Positions 1-5,754 of a DNA stretch of 5,896 nucleotides are shown here, in pieces; positions within the stretch are counted from its first letter, which is position 1; each line of letters starts with the position of its first letter. A program made the position numbers and the translations under genes. The DNA comes from Syntrophomonadaceae bacterium. Its GTDB lineage: Bacteria; Bacillota; Dethiobacteria; DTU022. Under the pieces are notes generated by a model. The model did not search any database and was not told the DNA's origin. It saw only the letters and a list, made by a program, of their open reading frames with translations. The stretch is taken from positions 1 to 5,896 of the forward strand of contig SLBE01000255.1 of assembly GCA_007126465.1 (NCBI GenBank). The letters are read 5' to 3'.

Positions 1-1297
1 CCATTTGAAAAACCATATCACCTACAGTGCCTCGGAACGGCACTCTGCCCTCAATACCTTCAGGTACTAATTTTTGCTCATATTCCTGGAAGTAACGGTC
101 ACGCGAGCCTTCTTTCATTGCTCCAAGCGAACCCATTCCCCGGTATACTTTATAGCTGCGACCCTGGAAAATTTCAAATTCTCCGGGACTTTCTTCAGTT
201 CCTGCCAGCAAGCTGCCAATCATCACTGCCGCTGCTCCCGCCGCCAGGGCCTTGGTTAAATCACCGGAAAATTTAATACCGCCATCGGCAATAATTGGCA
301 CTCCTTTTTCAAGCCCGGCCCTGGATGCTTCGAATATTGCAGTTATCTGGGGTACTCCAATCCCGGCAATAACCCTTGTTGTGCAAATTGAACCTGGCCC
401 TACACCTACCTTCACAGAGTCGGCACCTGCTTCAATCAGGTCACGGGCTCCTTCGGCAGTGGCTATATTCCCACCCATCACTTCTATATGGGAAAACTTT
501 TGTTTTATATCCCTTACTGTATCCATCACAGGCTGGGAGTGACCGTGGGCCGAATCGACAACGATTAAATCCACTCCGGCATCCACCAGCGCTTCGGCAC
601 GTTCTATTGCATCCCGGCCAACGCCAACTGCTGCAGCAGAAAGCAAGCGCCCGTTAGGATCTTTTGAAGCACGGGGAAACTGGATAGTTTTCTCAATATC
701 TTTAATGGTAATTAAACCCTTAAGATTAAAATCATCATCTACTATAGGCAGCTTTTCAATTTTATGACGGCGTAAAATTTCCTGTGCTTCCTGCAGAGTT
801 GTGCCCTCGGGAGCTGTAACCAGCATTTCGTGGGTCATGGCTTCACCGATTGGCCGGGAGTAATCTTCCTCAAAGCGCAGGTCGCGGTTGGTAATAATAC
901 CGACCAACTTTTCGCCAATTGTTACAGGCACACCGGAAATTCGGTAGCGCTCCATTAAAGCTGCCGCATCATTAAGAGTATGGTCCGGAGTAAGCCTGAA
1001 AGGATTGGTGATAACGCCATGCTCTGAGCGCTTTACTTTATCTACTTCTTCAGCCTGCCTTTCAATCGTCATGTTACGATGAATCACACCGATTCCACCT
1101 TCACGGGCGATCGCAATGGCCATCCTGGCCTCTGTCACCGTGTCCATACTGGCGGAAAGCAGGGGAGTGTTAAGTTTAATGTTTCTTGTTAAACGGGTTG
1201 TTATTTCAACATCACGAGGCAATACTTGTGATCGAGCGGGCACCAATAAAACATCATCAAAGGTAAGTCCTTCAAATGAAAACCTGTCAGCCTTCAA
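1..1297 (-). CDS. guaB: Inosine-5'-monophosphate dehydrogenase (IMPDH), C-terminus cut by window edge
   Basis: Oxidises IMP to XMP with NAD+, the committed step of guanine nucleotide synthesis, in the cytoplasm. The reverse strand reads as 432 uninterrupted codons. Visible in order: the N-terminal FEGLTFDDVLLVPARS signature, SASMDTVTEARMAIAIAREG, a tandem CBS (Bateman) insert at about residues 91-210, DSAHGHS, the catalytic loop GPGSICTTR with the nucleophile Cys305, the IMP-binding IADGGIKFSGD, and the flap with the catalytic Arg401-Tyr402 pair and KLVPEGIEGRVPF. The family is normally about 485-490 residues, so roughly the last 55 lie beyond position 1. The TTG start is chosen because GGAGGAG lies 6 nt upstream and the N-terminus then aligns with the family; no ATG fits as well. 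It is divergent from the hydrolase gene and has its own near-consensus promoter. All key residues are present and the call is secure. Confidence 0.97.
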   Translation of the reverse strand, partial: MKADRFSFEGLTFDDVLLVPARSQVLPRDVEITTRLTRNIKLNTPLLSASMDTVTEARMAIAIAREGGIGVIHRNMTIERQAEEVDKVKRSEHGVITNPFRLTPDHTLNDAAALMERYRISGVPVTIGEKLVGIITNRDLRFEEDYSRPIGEAMTHEMLVTAPEGTTLQEAQEILRRHKIEKLPIVDDDFNLKGLITIKDIEKTIQFPRASKDPNGRLLSAAAVGVGRDAIERAEALVDAGVDLIVVDSAHGHSQPVMDTVRDIKQKFSHIEVMGGNIATAEGARDLIEAGADSVKVGVGPGSICTTRVIAGIGVPQITAIFEASRAGLEKGVPIIADGGIKFSGDLTKALAAGAAAVMIGSLLAGTEESPGEFEIFQGRSYKVYRGMGSLGAMKEGSRDRYFQEYEQKLVPEGIEGRVPFRGTVGDMVFQM

Positions 1298-1303
1298 AAC
1301 GCA

Positions 1304-1310
1304 CTCCTCC
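1304..1310 (-). promoter_or_regulatory. Ribosome binding site of guaB
   Basis: The reverse strand reads GGAGGAG followed by a 6-nt spacer and TTG. This near-perfect Shine-Dalgarno sequence fixes the TTG at 1297 as the guaB start. Confidence 0.85.
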
Positions 1311-1338
1311 CACATGTATCGTCTAGTTAATTGCAGTA

Positions 1339-1367
1339 ATCATAACAAACGGCCCTGCTAGTGTCAA
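1339..1367 (-). promoter_or_regulatory. Sigma-A-type promoter of guaB
   Basis: On the reverse strand the -35 box is TTGACA (1367-1362, 6 of 6 to consensus), followed by a 17-nt spacer and the -10 box TATGAT (1344-1339, 5 of 6). TGT directly precedes the -10 box, giving an extended -10 motif. Transcription would start near 1332, leaving a leader of about 35 nt. That is too short for a purine riboswitch or a PurR-style attenuator, so leader-based guanine control is not expected. Operator sites upstream of the -35 box cannot be excluded. Confidence 0.88.
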
Positions 1368-1369
1368 CC

Positions 1370-1398
1370 TTAAGAACCTGGCTTAACCGCTGTATGAA
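1370..1398 (+). promoter_or_regulatory. Weak candidate promoter of the hydrolase-DUF3786 operon
   Basis: TTAAGA and TATGAA are separated by 17 nt. Each matches four of six consensus positions, so this is only the best available candidate. If used, the leader before the TTG start would be about 100 nt. Confidence 0.25.
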
Positions 1399-1490
1399 AT
1401 GCTCCGGGCTTGAAGGGAAAACCGGCAGGATAAATGCGATCAAATAAAGAATTTAAAATAGAAGTGAGAAATGTTTAGGAATACCTGAAG

Positions 1491-1495
1491 GGAGG
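1491..1495 (+). promoter_or_regulatory. Ribosome binding site of the hydrolase gene
   Basis: GGAGG, within AAGGGAGGAAG, lies 8 nt before the TTG at 1504. The next in-frame ATG at 1519 would be 23 nt away, too far, so this site decides for the TTG start. Confidence 0.8.
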
Positions 1496-1503
1496 AAGTT
1501 CAT

Positions 1504-2259
1504 TTGCCGCATCTTGAAATGGACAACCACCGCTATTATTATGCTGGTGATTTCGAGCGTAAAGGCACACCAATAATCTTTTGCCACGGTTCGGGAGGAC
1601 GCCATCACCACTGGCTTTATCAGTTTAAAGGCTTAAAAGAGACTGCAAACCCGATTGCTGTAGACTTGCCCGGTCACGGCCGCTCCGATGGGGATCCAGC
1701 TGACAGTATTGCCTTTTACAGGGACTGGCTGCACCGCTTTATTATAAGAAGCGGATTGGGGCCGCCAGTAATAGCAGGCCATTCAATGGGCGGAGCCATT
1801 GCCCTTGATTATGCACTGCAATACCCGGATGATTATCGTGGTCTAATACTTGTAGGCAGTGGTGGCAAACTGCGAGTCCTGCCCGCTTTCCTGGAGGAAT
1901 TGCAAGAAGGCACTGTTCCCGATGCTTTATCGGGGTATCTTTACGGGCCGGCCGCTTCGAAGGAACTGCTCGAAAAAGGCAGGAAAGAAGTAAAAGATAC
2001 AGCCGCTTCAACTTATTATGCCGACCTTAGCGCCTGCGATAAATTTGATGTTATGGACAAGGTGCAATCGATTGCTAAGCCGGTATTAATGGTCTGCGGC
2101 AGCGAAGACCAGCTAACGCCAGTGAAATACAGCCGCTACCTTGAGGAGAAACTGCCTGACGGTAAGTTAGAAATAATAGATGGTGCCGGACACATGGTCA
2201 TGCTGGAAAAACCCGACCAGGTAAACCAGGCTATCACAAAATTCATAAAGCAGTTTTAG
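1504..2259 (+). CDS. Alpha/beta-hydrolase fold protein, substrate unknown
   Basis: A 251-residue soluble protein of the alpha/beta-hydrolase superfamily, with no signal peptide or membrane segment. Visible in order: the oxyanion-loop motif HGSGG (28-32), VDLPGHGRSDG (53-63), the nucleophile elbow GHSMGG with Ser94, the acid in GSEDQLTP (Asp202), and GAGHMVMLEKP with the catalytic His230. The triad Ser94-Asp202-His230 is complete, so an active serine hydrolase (esterase, lipase-like or C-C hydrolase) is expected. The fold alone does not give the substrate. A short lid-like segment lies at about 125-180. The TTG start is set by the ribosome binding site 8 nt upstream. Its stop codon overlaps the ribosome binding site of the DUF3786 gene, so the two are very probably co-transcribed and translationally coupled. 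The superfamily is certain; a more specific name would be a guess. Confidence 0.93.
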   Translation: MPHLEMDNHRYYYAGDFERKGTPIIFCHGSGGRHHHWLYQFKGLKETANPIAVDLPGHGRSDGDPADSIAFYRDWLHRFIIRSGLGPPVIAGHSMGGAIALDYALQYPDDYRGLILVGSGGKLRVLPAFLEELQEGTVPDALSGYLYGPAASKELLEKGRKEVKDTAASTYYADLSACDKFDVMDKVQSIAKPVLMVCGSEDQLTPVKYSRYLEEKLPDGKLEIIDGAGHMVMLEKPDQVNQAITKFIKQF

Positions 2260-2263
2260 GAGG
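2258..2263 (+). promoter_or_regulatory. Ribosome binding site of the DUF3786 gene, overlapping the hydrolase stop
   Basis: AGGAGG begins inside the TAG stop of the hydrolase gene (2257-2259) and sits 8 nt before the ATG at 2272. This arrangement suggests translational coupling of the pair. Confidence 0.85.
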
Positions 2264-2271
2264 ACAAAAAG

Positions 2272-2889
2272 ATGGAAAAGAAGCGCAGTTTTTTTAACCT
2301 GGAGGAAACCTTAAAGCAAGCCGTTGAGACATTCTCAGTTTTGCCTCCTGCCGAGATTGCGGCAAATGCAGGGGTTGAGCTAATGGAAGACGGCAGATCA
2401 TTAAAAGTGCCGTTCATAGACCAGGTTTTCCTGGTCAAACATCCGGAAGGAAAAATAAAAACTGCTGACGGAAAAGATGCATCAATTTACCTGGCTATAA
2501 TCATCCTCCACTACCTGGCAACTGCCGATGGCAAACCGCTAACAGGACGCTGGATTGCTTACCGTCACCTGCCCGGGGGGGATATTTACATTGAGCCTTT
2601 CCAGAAAAGGGCCGTTACACCTTTTTTAAAAACATTCGGTGAACGCCCCGAAGATTTCAAGAAAGCCGCTGCTGCCCTGGGAGGATACAGTGCAGAAACC
2701 AGCGGCATTAGCATGGTCATCCCGGTCATGCCACGGGTGCCCATATGCTTTTCTATTTGGCCCGGTGACGATGAACTGCCCGCATCTGCAAACATTTTAT
2801 TTGATGAGGCAGCTTCTTCTTACCTGCCGACAGAAGATTATGCCCACCTGCCGGCAATTGTAAACGGTGCGATGAAGGGGAAACTCTAA
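2272..2889 (+). CDS. DUF3786 family protein, function unknown
   Basis: A 205-residue soluble protein with no signal peptide and no Cys-rich metal motif. I recognise it as DUF3786-like from the order of its blocks: a PFIDQVFLV strand region (47-55), AIIILHYLATADGKPLTGRW (75-94), RHLPGGDIY (98-106), FQKRAVTPFLKTFG (110-123), ALGGYS (135-140), PVMPRVPICFSIWPGDDELP (151-170) and SANILFDEAASSYLPTED (172-189). The ending after the PTED motif is typical for the family as I remember it. No catalytic residues are known to me for this family, which I recall mainly from anaerobic bacteria, so no function is proposed. It follows the hydrolase by 12 nt with an overlapping ribosome binding site, implying a shared transcript. 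A G7 run (2575-2581) and a T7 run near 2288 are read through without breaking the frame. It ends 11 nt from the convergent recR. Confidence 0.85.
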   Translation: MEKKRSFFNLEETLKQAVETFSVLPPAEIAANAGVELMEDGRSLKVPFIDQVFLVKHPEGKIKTADGKDASIYLAIIILHYLATADGKPLTGRWIAYRHLPGGDIYIEPFQKRAVTPFLKTFGERPEDFKKAAAALGGYSAETSGISMVIPVMPRVPICFSIWPGDDELPASANILFDEAASSYLPTEDYAHLPAIVNGAMKGKL

Positions 2890-2900
2890 GCACTGAATCC

Positions 2901-3497
2901 TTATATTTCCCTGCGACCGTCCAGTGCACGGCTTAAAGTGAGATCGTCGGCATATTCAATGTCGCCTCCGACGGGCAGTCCGAAAGCAATGCGTGTAACT
3001 CTTATTTCCAGGGGCTGGAGCAACCTTGACATGTAACCGGCCGTAGCATCCCCTTCTACATTGGGATTAGTTGCAATTATGACTTCTTTAACTTCTTTTT
3101 CTTTAATTCTTTCTACCAGACGGTCCAGCTTTAATTCTTCGGGACCAATTCCGTCTAGCGGCGAAAGAGCCCCGTGTAAAACATGATAAAGGCCGCGGTA
3201 CTGCCCGGTCCTTTCAAGCACAAGGACATCACGCGGCTCCTGGACAACACAAATTAAGCTCTGATCACGCCTTGCATCACTGCAGTATGTACAGAGCTCG
3301 GATTCAGCCAGGCTTCCACAGGCTGAACAAAAACCTAATTTATCCCTGGCCTCAACCATAGCCCGGGCTATAGCCACAACATCTTCCCGCGAGCAGCCCA
3401 GCAGGTAAAAAGCAATCCTCTGGGCCGATTTCTGACCGATACCGGGGAAACGGGTCAGAGCATCAACCAGCTTTTTCAAATAAGCAGGATAAACCAT
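2901..3497 (-). CDS. recR: Recombination mediator protein RecR
   Basis: RecR works with RecO (and RecF) to load RecA onto SSB-coated single-stranded gaps during recombinational repair, acting as a ring-shaped oligomer that clamps DNA. The 198 residues match the usual family length. Visible: the N-terminal helix-hairpin-helix FPGIGQKSAQRIAFYLL (17-33), a four-Cys zinc site (Cys57, Cys60, Cys69, Cys72), a Toprim domain (about 80-175) with VVQEPRDVLVLERTGQYRG, YHVLHGALSPLDGIGPEEL and ATNPNVEGDATAGY, and the C-terminal GLPVGGDIEYADDLTLSRAL. Nothing is missing. The ATG at 3497 lies 3 nt after the ybaB stop. There is no good ribosome binding site in front of it (only a GGGA about 12 nt away), so translation probably depends on ribosomes finishing ybaB. 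It is the last gene of the dnaX-ybaB-recR operon and converges on the DUF3786 gene with no intrinsic terminator in the 11-nt gap. Confidence 0.98.
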   Translation of the reverse strand: MVYPAYLKKLVDALTRFPGIGQKSAQRIAFYLLGCSREDVVAIARAMVEARDKLGFCSACGSLAESELCTYCSDARRDQSLICVVQEPRDVLVLERTGQYRGLYHVLHGALSPLDGIGPEELKLDRLVERIKEKEVKEVIIATNPNVEGDATAGYMSRLLQPLEIRVTRIAFGLPVGGDIEYADDLTLSRALDGRREI

Positions 3498-3500
3498 AAT

Positions 3501-3821
3501 TTAGAACATTCCCGGGGGCAGGTTCATCCCACCGGTCAGTTTTTGCATTTCCGAGGAAACCATTTCATCAACCCGGTTAAATGCTTCATTGACAGCTGCA
3601 ATAATCATATCTTCAAGCATCTCGCGGTTATCGGGATCTATTGCTTCCGGGTCAATTTGCAGCGACACCAGCTGCTTCTGTCCATTAGCAGTAACCCTGA
3701 CCGCACCGCCTCCGCTTGAACTCTCAACCGTTCTCTGGGCGAGATCTTCCTGCAGGCGGCTCATTTCAGCCTGGGCTTTTTGTAGCTGCTTCATCATTTT
3801 TGACATTCCTCCGTTAGGCAT
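3501..3821 (-). CDS. ybaB: YbaB/EbfC family nucleoid-associated protein
   Basis: A 106-residue member of the YbaB/EbfC family (called YaaK in Bacillus): small dimeric DNA-binding proteins associated with the nucleoid, typically encoded between dnaX and recR. Visible features are the N-terminal MSKMMKQLQKAQAEMSRLQE helix (6-25), a Gly-rich turn SSSGGGAVRVTANG (34-47), the strand VSLQIDPEAI, the helix MLEDMIIAAVNEAFNRVDEM (68-87) and a Met/Gly-rich end TGGMNLPPGMF. Length is normal. The start at 3821 is supported by AGAGGAGG 7 nt upstream; an internal Met6 is the start used by some relatives but is further from the site. The ribosome binding site overlaps the dnaX stop codon, so translation is probably coupled to dnaX. 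The precise cellular role of this family is still unsettled. Confidence 0.96.
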   Translation of the reverse strand: MPNGGMSKMMKQLQKAQAEMSRLQEDLAQRTVESSSGGGAVRVTANGQKQLVSLQIDPEAIDPDNREMLEDMIIAAVNEAFNRVDEMVSSEMQKLTGGMNLPPGMF

Positions 3822-3828
3822 TTGCTAA

Positions 3829-3836
3829 CCTCCTCT
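3829..3836 (-). promoter_or_regulatory. Ribosome binding site of ybaB, overlapping the dnaX stop
   Basis: The reverse strand reads TGAGAGGAGG: the dnaX stop TGA (3838-3836) runs directly into AGAGGAGG, followed by a 7-nt spacer and the ybaB ATG. This is a textbook coupled junction. Confidence 0.85.
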
Positions 3837-5659
3837 CACTCTGTATCGATCAGTTTGCCACCAAAAAGCTCCATTGCCTCTTCTGCTTTTGGTGTTTTTT
3901 TCCTGTTTGAGCCTGCTTGCTCTTCGGAAGAAGAATGCAGATCATTTGATTCTTTCTTTTCAACCGGTTCCGGTTGCTCCGCAGTAAATTGTTCAGGTTC
4001 ATCCTTTTTCCGAGCAACCTCAACCGCTTCAGTCTTAGACTGCTGCGCATTGTCTTCAGGTAAGGTTTCTTTTTCATCCTGATCTTCGACCACTTCCGCC
4101 TTGACAGATATTTGATCTCCGCAAAAGGCAGAAAGAACTGTTTCAACTATCTTCCTGTGACTGTCTTCCATAATTCTGATCTGATGTATAGTATATTCCC
4201 TGCTGTATTGCAGCTTTACCATGTGTCCGCTGCATTCAGCCAGGCGGGCCGGATCCAGCCATGCAGCAGTACTTTTTTGCCTTCTTTTCACTTCCTGCAA
4301 AAGCTGAGGCCAGGCTTCCTTAAGTTTGGCAGTGCGATCTCCTGCAGGGACAGTTTCACCGCTTTCATCTGCTACAGCTTCATTACCGGCAGAAATATCT
4401 TCCGGTTTAATCTTCTTATCTGAAGATGAAACTACTTCTGGCTCCCTGTGAGTACGGGGTTTGCCCGAAGTTTCTGCAGGGGAAACAGCTTTGTCCTCCT
4501 TACCGTCCTGCCTTGCCTGCAAGGGTTCGGCAGCTGCCGCAGAGTGAAGCACTGAGGCTGGCCTTACCTGCCCATGTATCAAGCGGACCAGGCGGATAAA
4601 GCCAACTTCCAGAATGTAGCGGGGGAAGTGCGCATGGCGCAGTTCAGAGCTGACCTCATGTAATAATTCAACCACATCAAGCAGCAAATGCTTATCAATT
4701 TTTCCGTGGTAACGGGATACAAGCTCTTCAAAACCATGCATTTTATTGGCAGACTGCCCTTTTTCATTGCTTTCCGAAAGAAGCAGGCGGGTAAAAACAA
4801 AAGTTAAGTCGCGCATAAAGAGGTTTAAATCACGACCGCTGAAAACAACTTCCTCCAGGGTCGATAGCCCCAGATCCAAATTGTTTTCAACTGCTGCTTT
4901 AACCATGCTTTCAATGGTATCCGCCATAGTCGCACCGGTAACAATCCTCACCTGCTCTGCGTTAATCTTTTCCTCACCATAAGCAGAGCACTGCTCCAAA
5001 ATACCAAGCGCATCACGCAGCGATCCATCGGCCAACCTGGCAATTAAGGTAACTGCCTCTTCATCCGCCTGCCAGCCTTCTTCATCAATAACATCACATA
5101 ACCGCTGCCGGATCTGTTCTACCGTGAGCAGGTGAAAGTCGAAACGCTGACACCGGGAAACAATGGTCGAGGGCAGGCGTGAAGGATCCGTTGTAGCTAA
5201 AATAAATACCACATTTTGTGGAGGTTCTTCGAGGGTTTTCAAAAAAGCATTGCTTGCTTCAGCTGTAAGCATATGCGCTTCATCAATGATGTAGACCTTA
5301 TAACGGCTTTCACCGCTGGCAAATCGGCTTCTTTCCCTGAGCTCGCGGATTTCATCAATACCACGGTTTGAAGCCGCATCCATTTCGATGACATCGATAG
5401 AAGATCCGGCAGCAATGTTTTTACAGGGAATACATTTGCCACAGGGCTCCGCGACAGGGTAATGTTCGCAATTCATGGCCCGGGCTAATATTTTTGCAGC
5501 AGTCGTTTTACCTGTTCCACGGGGACCGCAAAATAGGTAAGCATGGGCTAGCCGCCCGCTGCAAAGAGCATTGCTCAGAGTACGGGTTATATGATCCTGC
5601 CCTGTCATATCTGCGAAGGTAAGGGGCCTGCGGCGGCGGTAAAGACTCAGGTAAGCCAC
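3836..5659 (-). CDS. dnaX: DNA polymerase III subunit tau/gamma (clamp loader ATPase)
   Basis: DnaX is the ATPase of the clamp loader that places the beta clamp on primed DNA; its full-length tau form also tethers the polymerase and helicase. The 607 residues read without interruption. Visible: SLYRRRRPLTFADMTGQ (5-21), Walker A GPRGTGKT (45-52), a zinc module with Cys64, Cys73, Cys76 and Cys79, DAASNRGIDEIREL (94-107), Walker B DEAH (126-129), sensor 1 LATTDPSRLP (154-163), the SRC motif (168-170) and sensor 2 GSLRDAL with Arg215. Residues of about 245-365 form the oligomerisation domain. A disordered linker follows (about 366-445), then a C-terminal domain (about 445-530), a Glu/Lys/Gln-rich tail (about 535-590) and the closing LFGGK motif (598-602). 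The GTG start is chosen because the family begins at MAYLSLYRRRRP and AGAGGTG lies 10 nt upstream. It is first in the operon with ybaB and recR. An AAAAAAG run at codons 461-463 might yield a shorter form. Confidence 0.98.
   Translation of the reverse strand: MAYLSLYRRRRPLTFADMTGQDHITRTLSNALCSGRLAHAYLFCGPRGTGKTTAAKILARAMNCEHYPVAEPCGKCIPCKNIAAGSSIDVIEMDAASNRGIDEIRELRERSRFASGESRYKVYIIDEAHMLTAEASNAFLKTLEEPPQNVVFILATTDPSRLPSTIVSRCQRFDFHLLTVEQIRQRLCDVIDEEGWQADEEAVTLIARLADGSLRDALGILEQCSAYGEEKINAEQVRIVTGATMADTIESMVKAAVENNLDLGLSTLEEVVFSGRDLNLFMRDLTFVFTRLLLSESNEKGQSANKMHGFEELVSRYHGKIDKHLLLDVVELLHEVSSELRHAHFPRYILEVGFIRLVRLIHGQVRPASVLHSAAAAEPLQARQDGKEDKAVSPAETSGKPRTHREPEVVSSSDKKIKPEDISAGNEAVADESGETVPAGDRTAKLKEAWPQLLQEVKRRQKSTAAWLDPARLAECSGHMVKLQYSREYTIHQIRIMEDSHRKIVETVLSAFCGDQISVKAEVVEDQDEKETLPEDNAQQSKTEAVEVARKKDEPEQFTAEQPEPVEKKESNDLHSSSEEQAGSNRKKTPKAEEAMELFGGKLIDTE
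3895..3901 (-). repeat. A7 homopolymer near the 3' end of dnaX
   Basis: On the coding strand seven A residues encode part of Arg-Lys-Lys-Thr, just before the LFGGK terminal motif. Slippage giving one extra A would replace the end of DnaX and terminate at TAG 3827-3825, just before the ybaB start. The frame as given is intact. This is also a plausible site of sequencing or assembly error. Confidence 0.7.
4229..4278 (-). promoter_or_regulatory. Candidate slippage/frameshift site in dnaX: AAAAAAG plus downstream hairpin
   Basis: On the dnaX coding strand AAAAAAG (4278-4272) is followed after 4 nt by a perfect 7-bp inverted repeat, GCTGCAT (4267-4261) and ATGCAGC (4235-4229), with a 25-nt loop. 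The reading phase is CAA AAA AGT (Gln461-Lys-Ser), so this is not the in-phase A AAA AAG of E. coli, and ordinary tandem -1 slippage would not pair well. One extra A by RNA polymerase slippage would end the protein at residue 474 (TGA 4238-4236). One fewer A, or a +1 shift, would end it at residue 480 (TAA 4218-4216). Either product would be gamma-like, retaining the ATPase and oligomerisation domains. The sequence elements are seen directly; their activity is speculative. Confidence 0.3.
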
Positions 5660-5751
5660 GTAATCTATACACCTCTTGTTATTCCCCGGTTATGGCTGCA
5701 AAAGTATTAAGAGCCTTAATTGTGCTTTATGCGTTATTTCAATAAATTAAA
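5660..5751 (-). other. Spacer between SRP RNA and dnaX
   Basis: This AT-rich 92-base stretch contains the dnaX ribosome binding site (AGAGGTG, 5677-5671) and the arm of a possible hairpin. I found no pair of -35 and -10 boxes at proper spacing for a dnaX promoter. dnaX may therefore depend on a weak promoter I cannot see, or on read-through from the SRP RNA promoter beyond the right edge. Confidence 0.5.
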
Positions 5752-5754
5752 GGC
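5713..5754 (-). terminator. Possible weak terminator or processing hairpin after the SRP RNA
   Basis: The reverse strand carries GCCTTTAATT (5754-5745) and AATTAAGGC (5721-5713), which pair as 9 bp with one bulged T around a 23-nt loop. They are followed by TCTTAATACTTTT rather than a clean U-tract. The first arm overlaps the end of the SRP RNA. The stem is AT-rich and the loop is long, so termination would at best be partial, which would fit read-through into dnaX. Confidence 0.25.

Larger units (their letters stand above)
1298..1503. other. Divergent intergenic region between guaB and the hydrolase gene
   Basis: This 206-base stretch contains the guaB promoter and both ribosome binding sites. 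For the plus-strand operon the best promoter candidate I can find is weak: TTAAGA (1370-1375), 17 nt, TATGAA (1393-1398), each box matching consensus at 4 of 6 positions. An AT-rich stretch at 1439-1460 contains TAAAAT (1454-1459) but has no matching -35 box. There is no riboswitch-like fold, no terminator and no small ORF with a ribosome binding site. The two promoters would lie nearly back to back if the candidate is real. Confidence 0.6.

Noticed and set aside
74..657. Plus-strand open frames of 61-96 codons opposite guaB
   Set aside because: They are antisense to clear, conserved guaB codons, lack ribosome binding sites and look like no protein family; they are shadows.
1431..1459. TAAAAT (1454-1459) as the -10 box of the hydrolase operon
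   Set aside because: The hexamer 17 nt upstream is TAAATG, which does not resemble a -35 box, and there is no TGn extension.
1298..1503. Purine riboswitch or regulatory leader upstream of guaB
   Set aside because: The promoter lies so close that the leader is only about 35 nt, and no conserved purine-aptamer core is seen.
2288..2581. T7 and G7 runs in the DUF3786 gene as phase-variation tracts
   Set aside because: Both are short, the frame is intact through them, and the gene is not a surface or defence gene of the usual phase-variable type.
2878..2911. GGGAAA / TTTCCC inverted repeat at the convergent gene ends, considered as a bidirectional terminator
   Set aside because: Only 6 bp with a 22-nt loop and no T-tract on either side; too weak to call.
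3850..4146. A 98-codon frame inside dnaX on the same strand, very rich in Lys, Arg and Leu
   Set aside because: It is a shifted reading of the A-rich codons for the charged DnaX tail, with no ribosome binding site and low-complexity composition. It is relevant only as the tail that would be read after a slip at the A7 run.
4272..4278. Canonical E. coli-type -1 frameshift heptamer in dnaX
   Set aside because: The AAAAAAG sequence is present but the zero frame is CAA AAA AGT, so paired P- and A-site tRNA slippage to -1 is not supported. It is kept only as a candidate for another kind of slippage.
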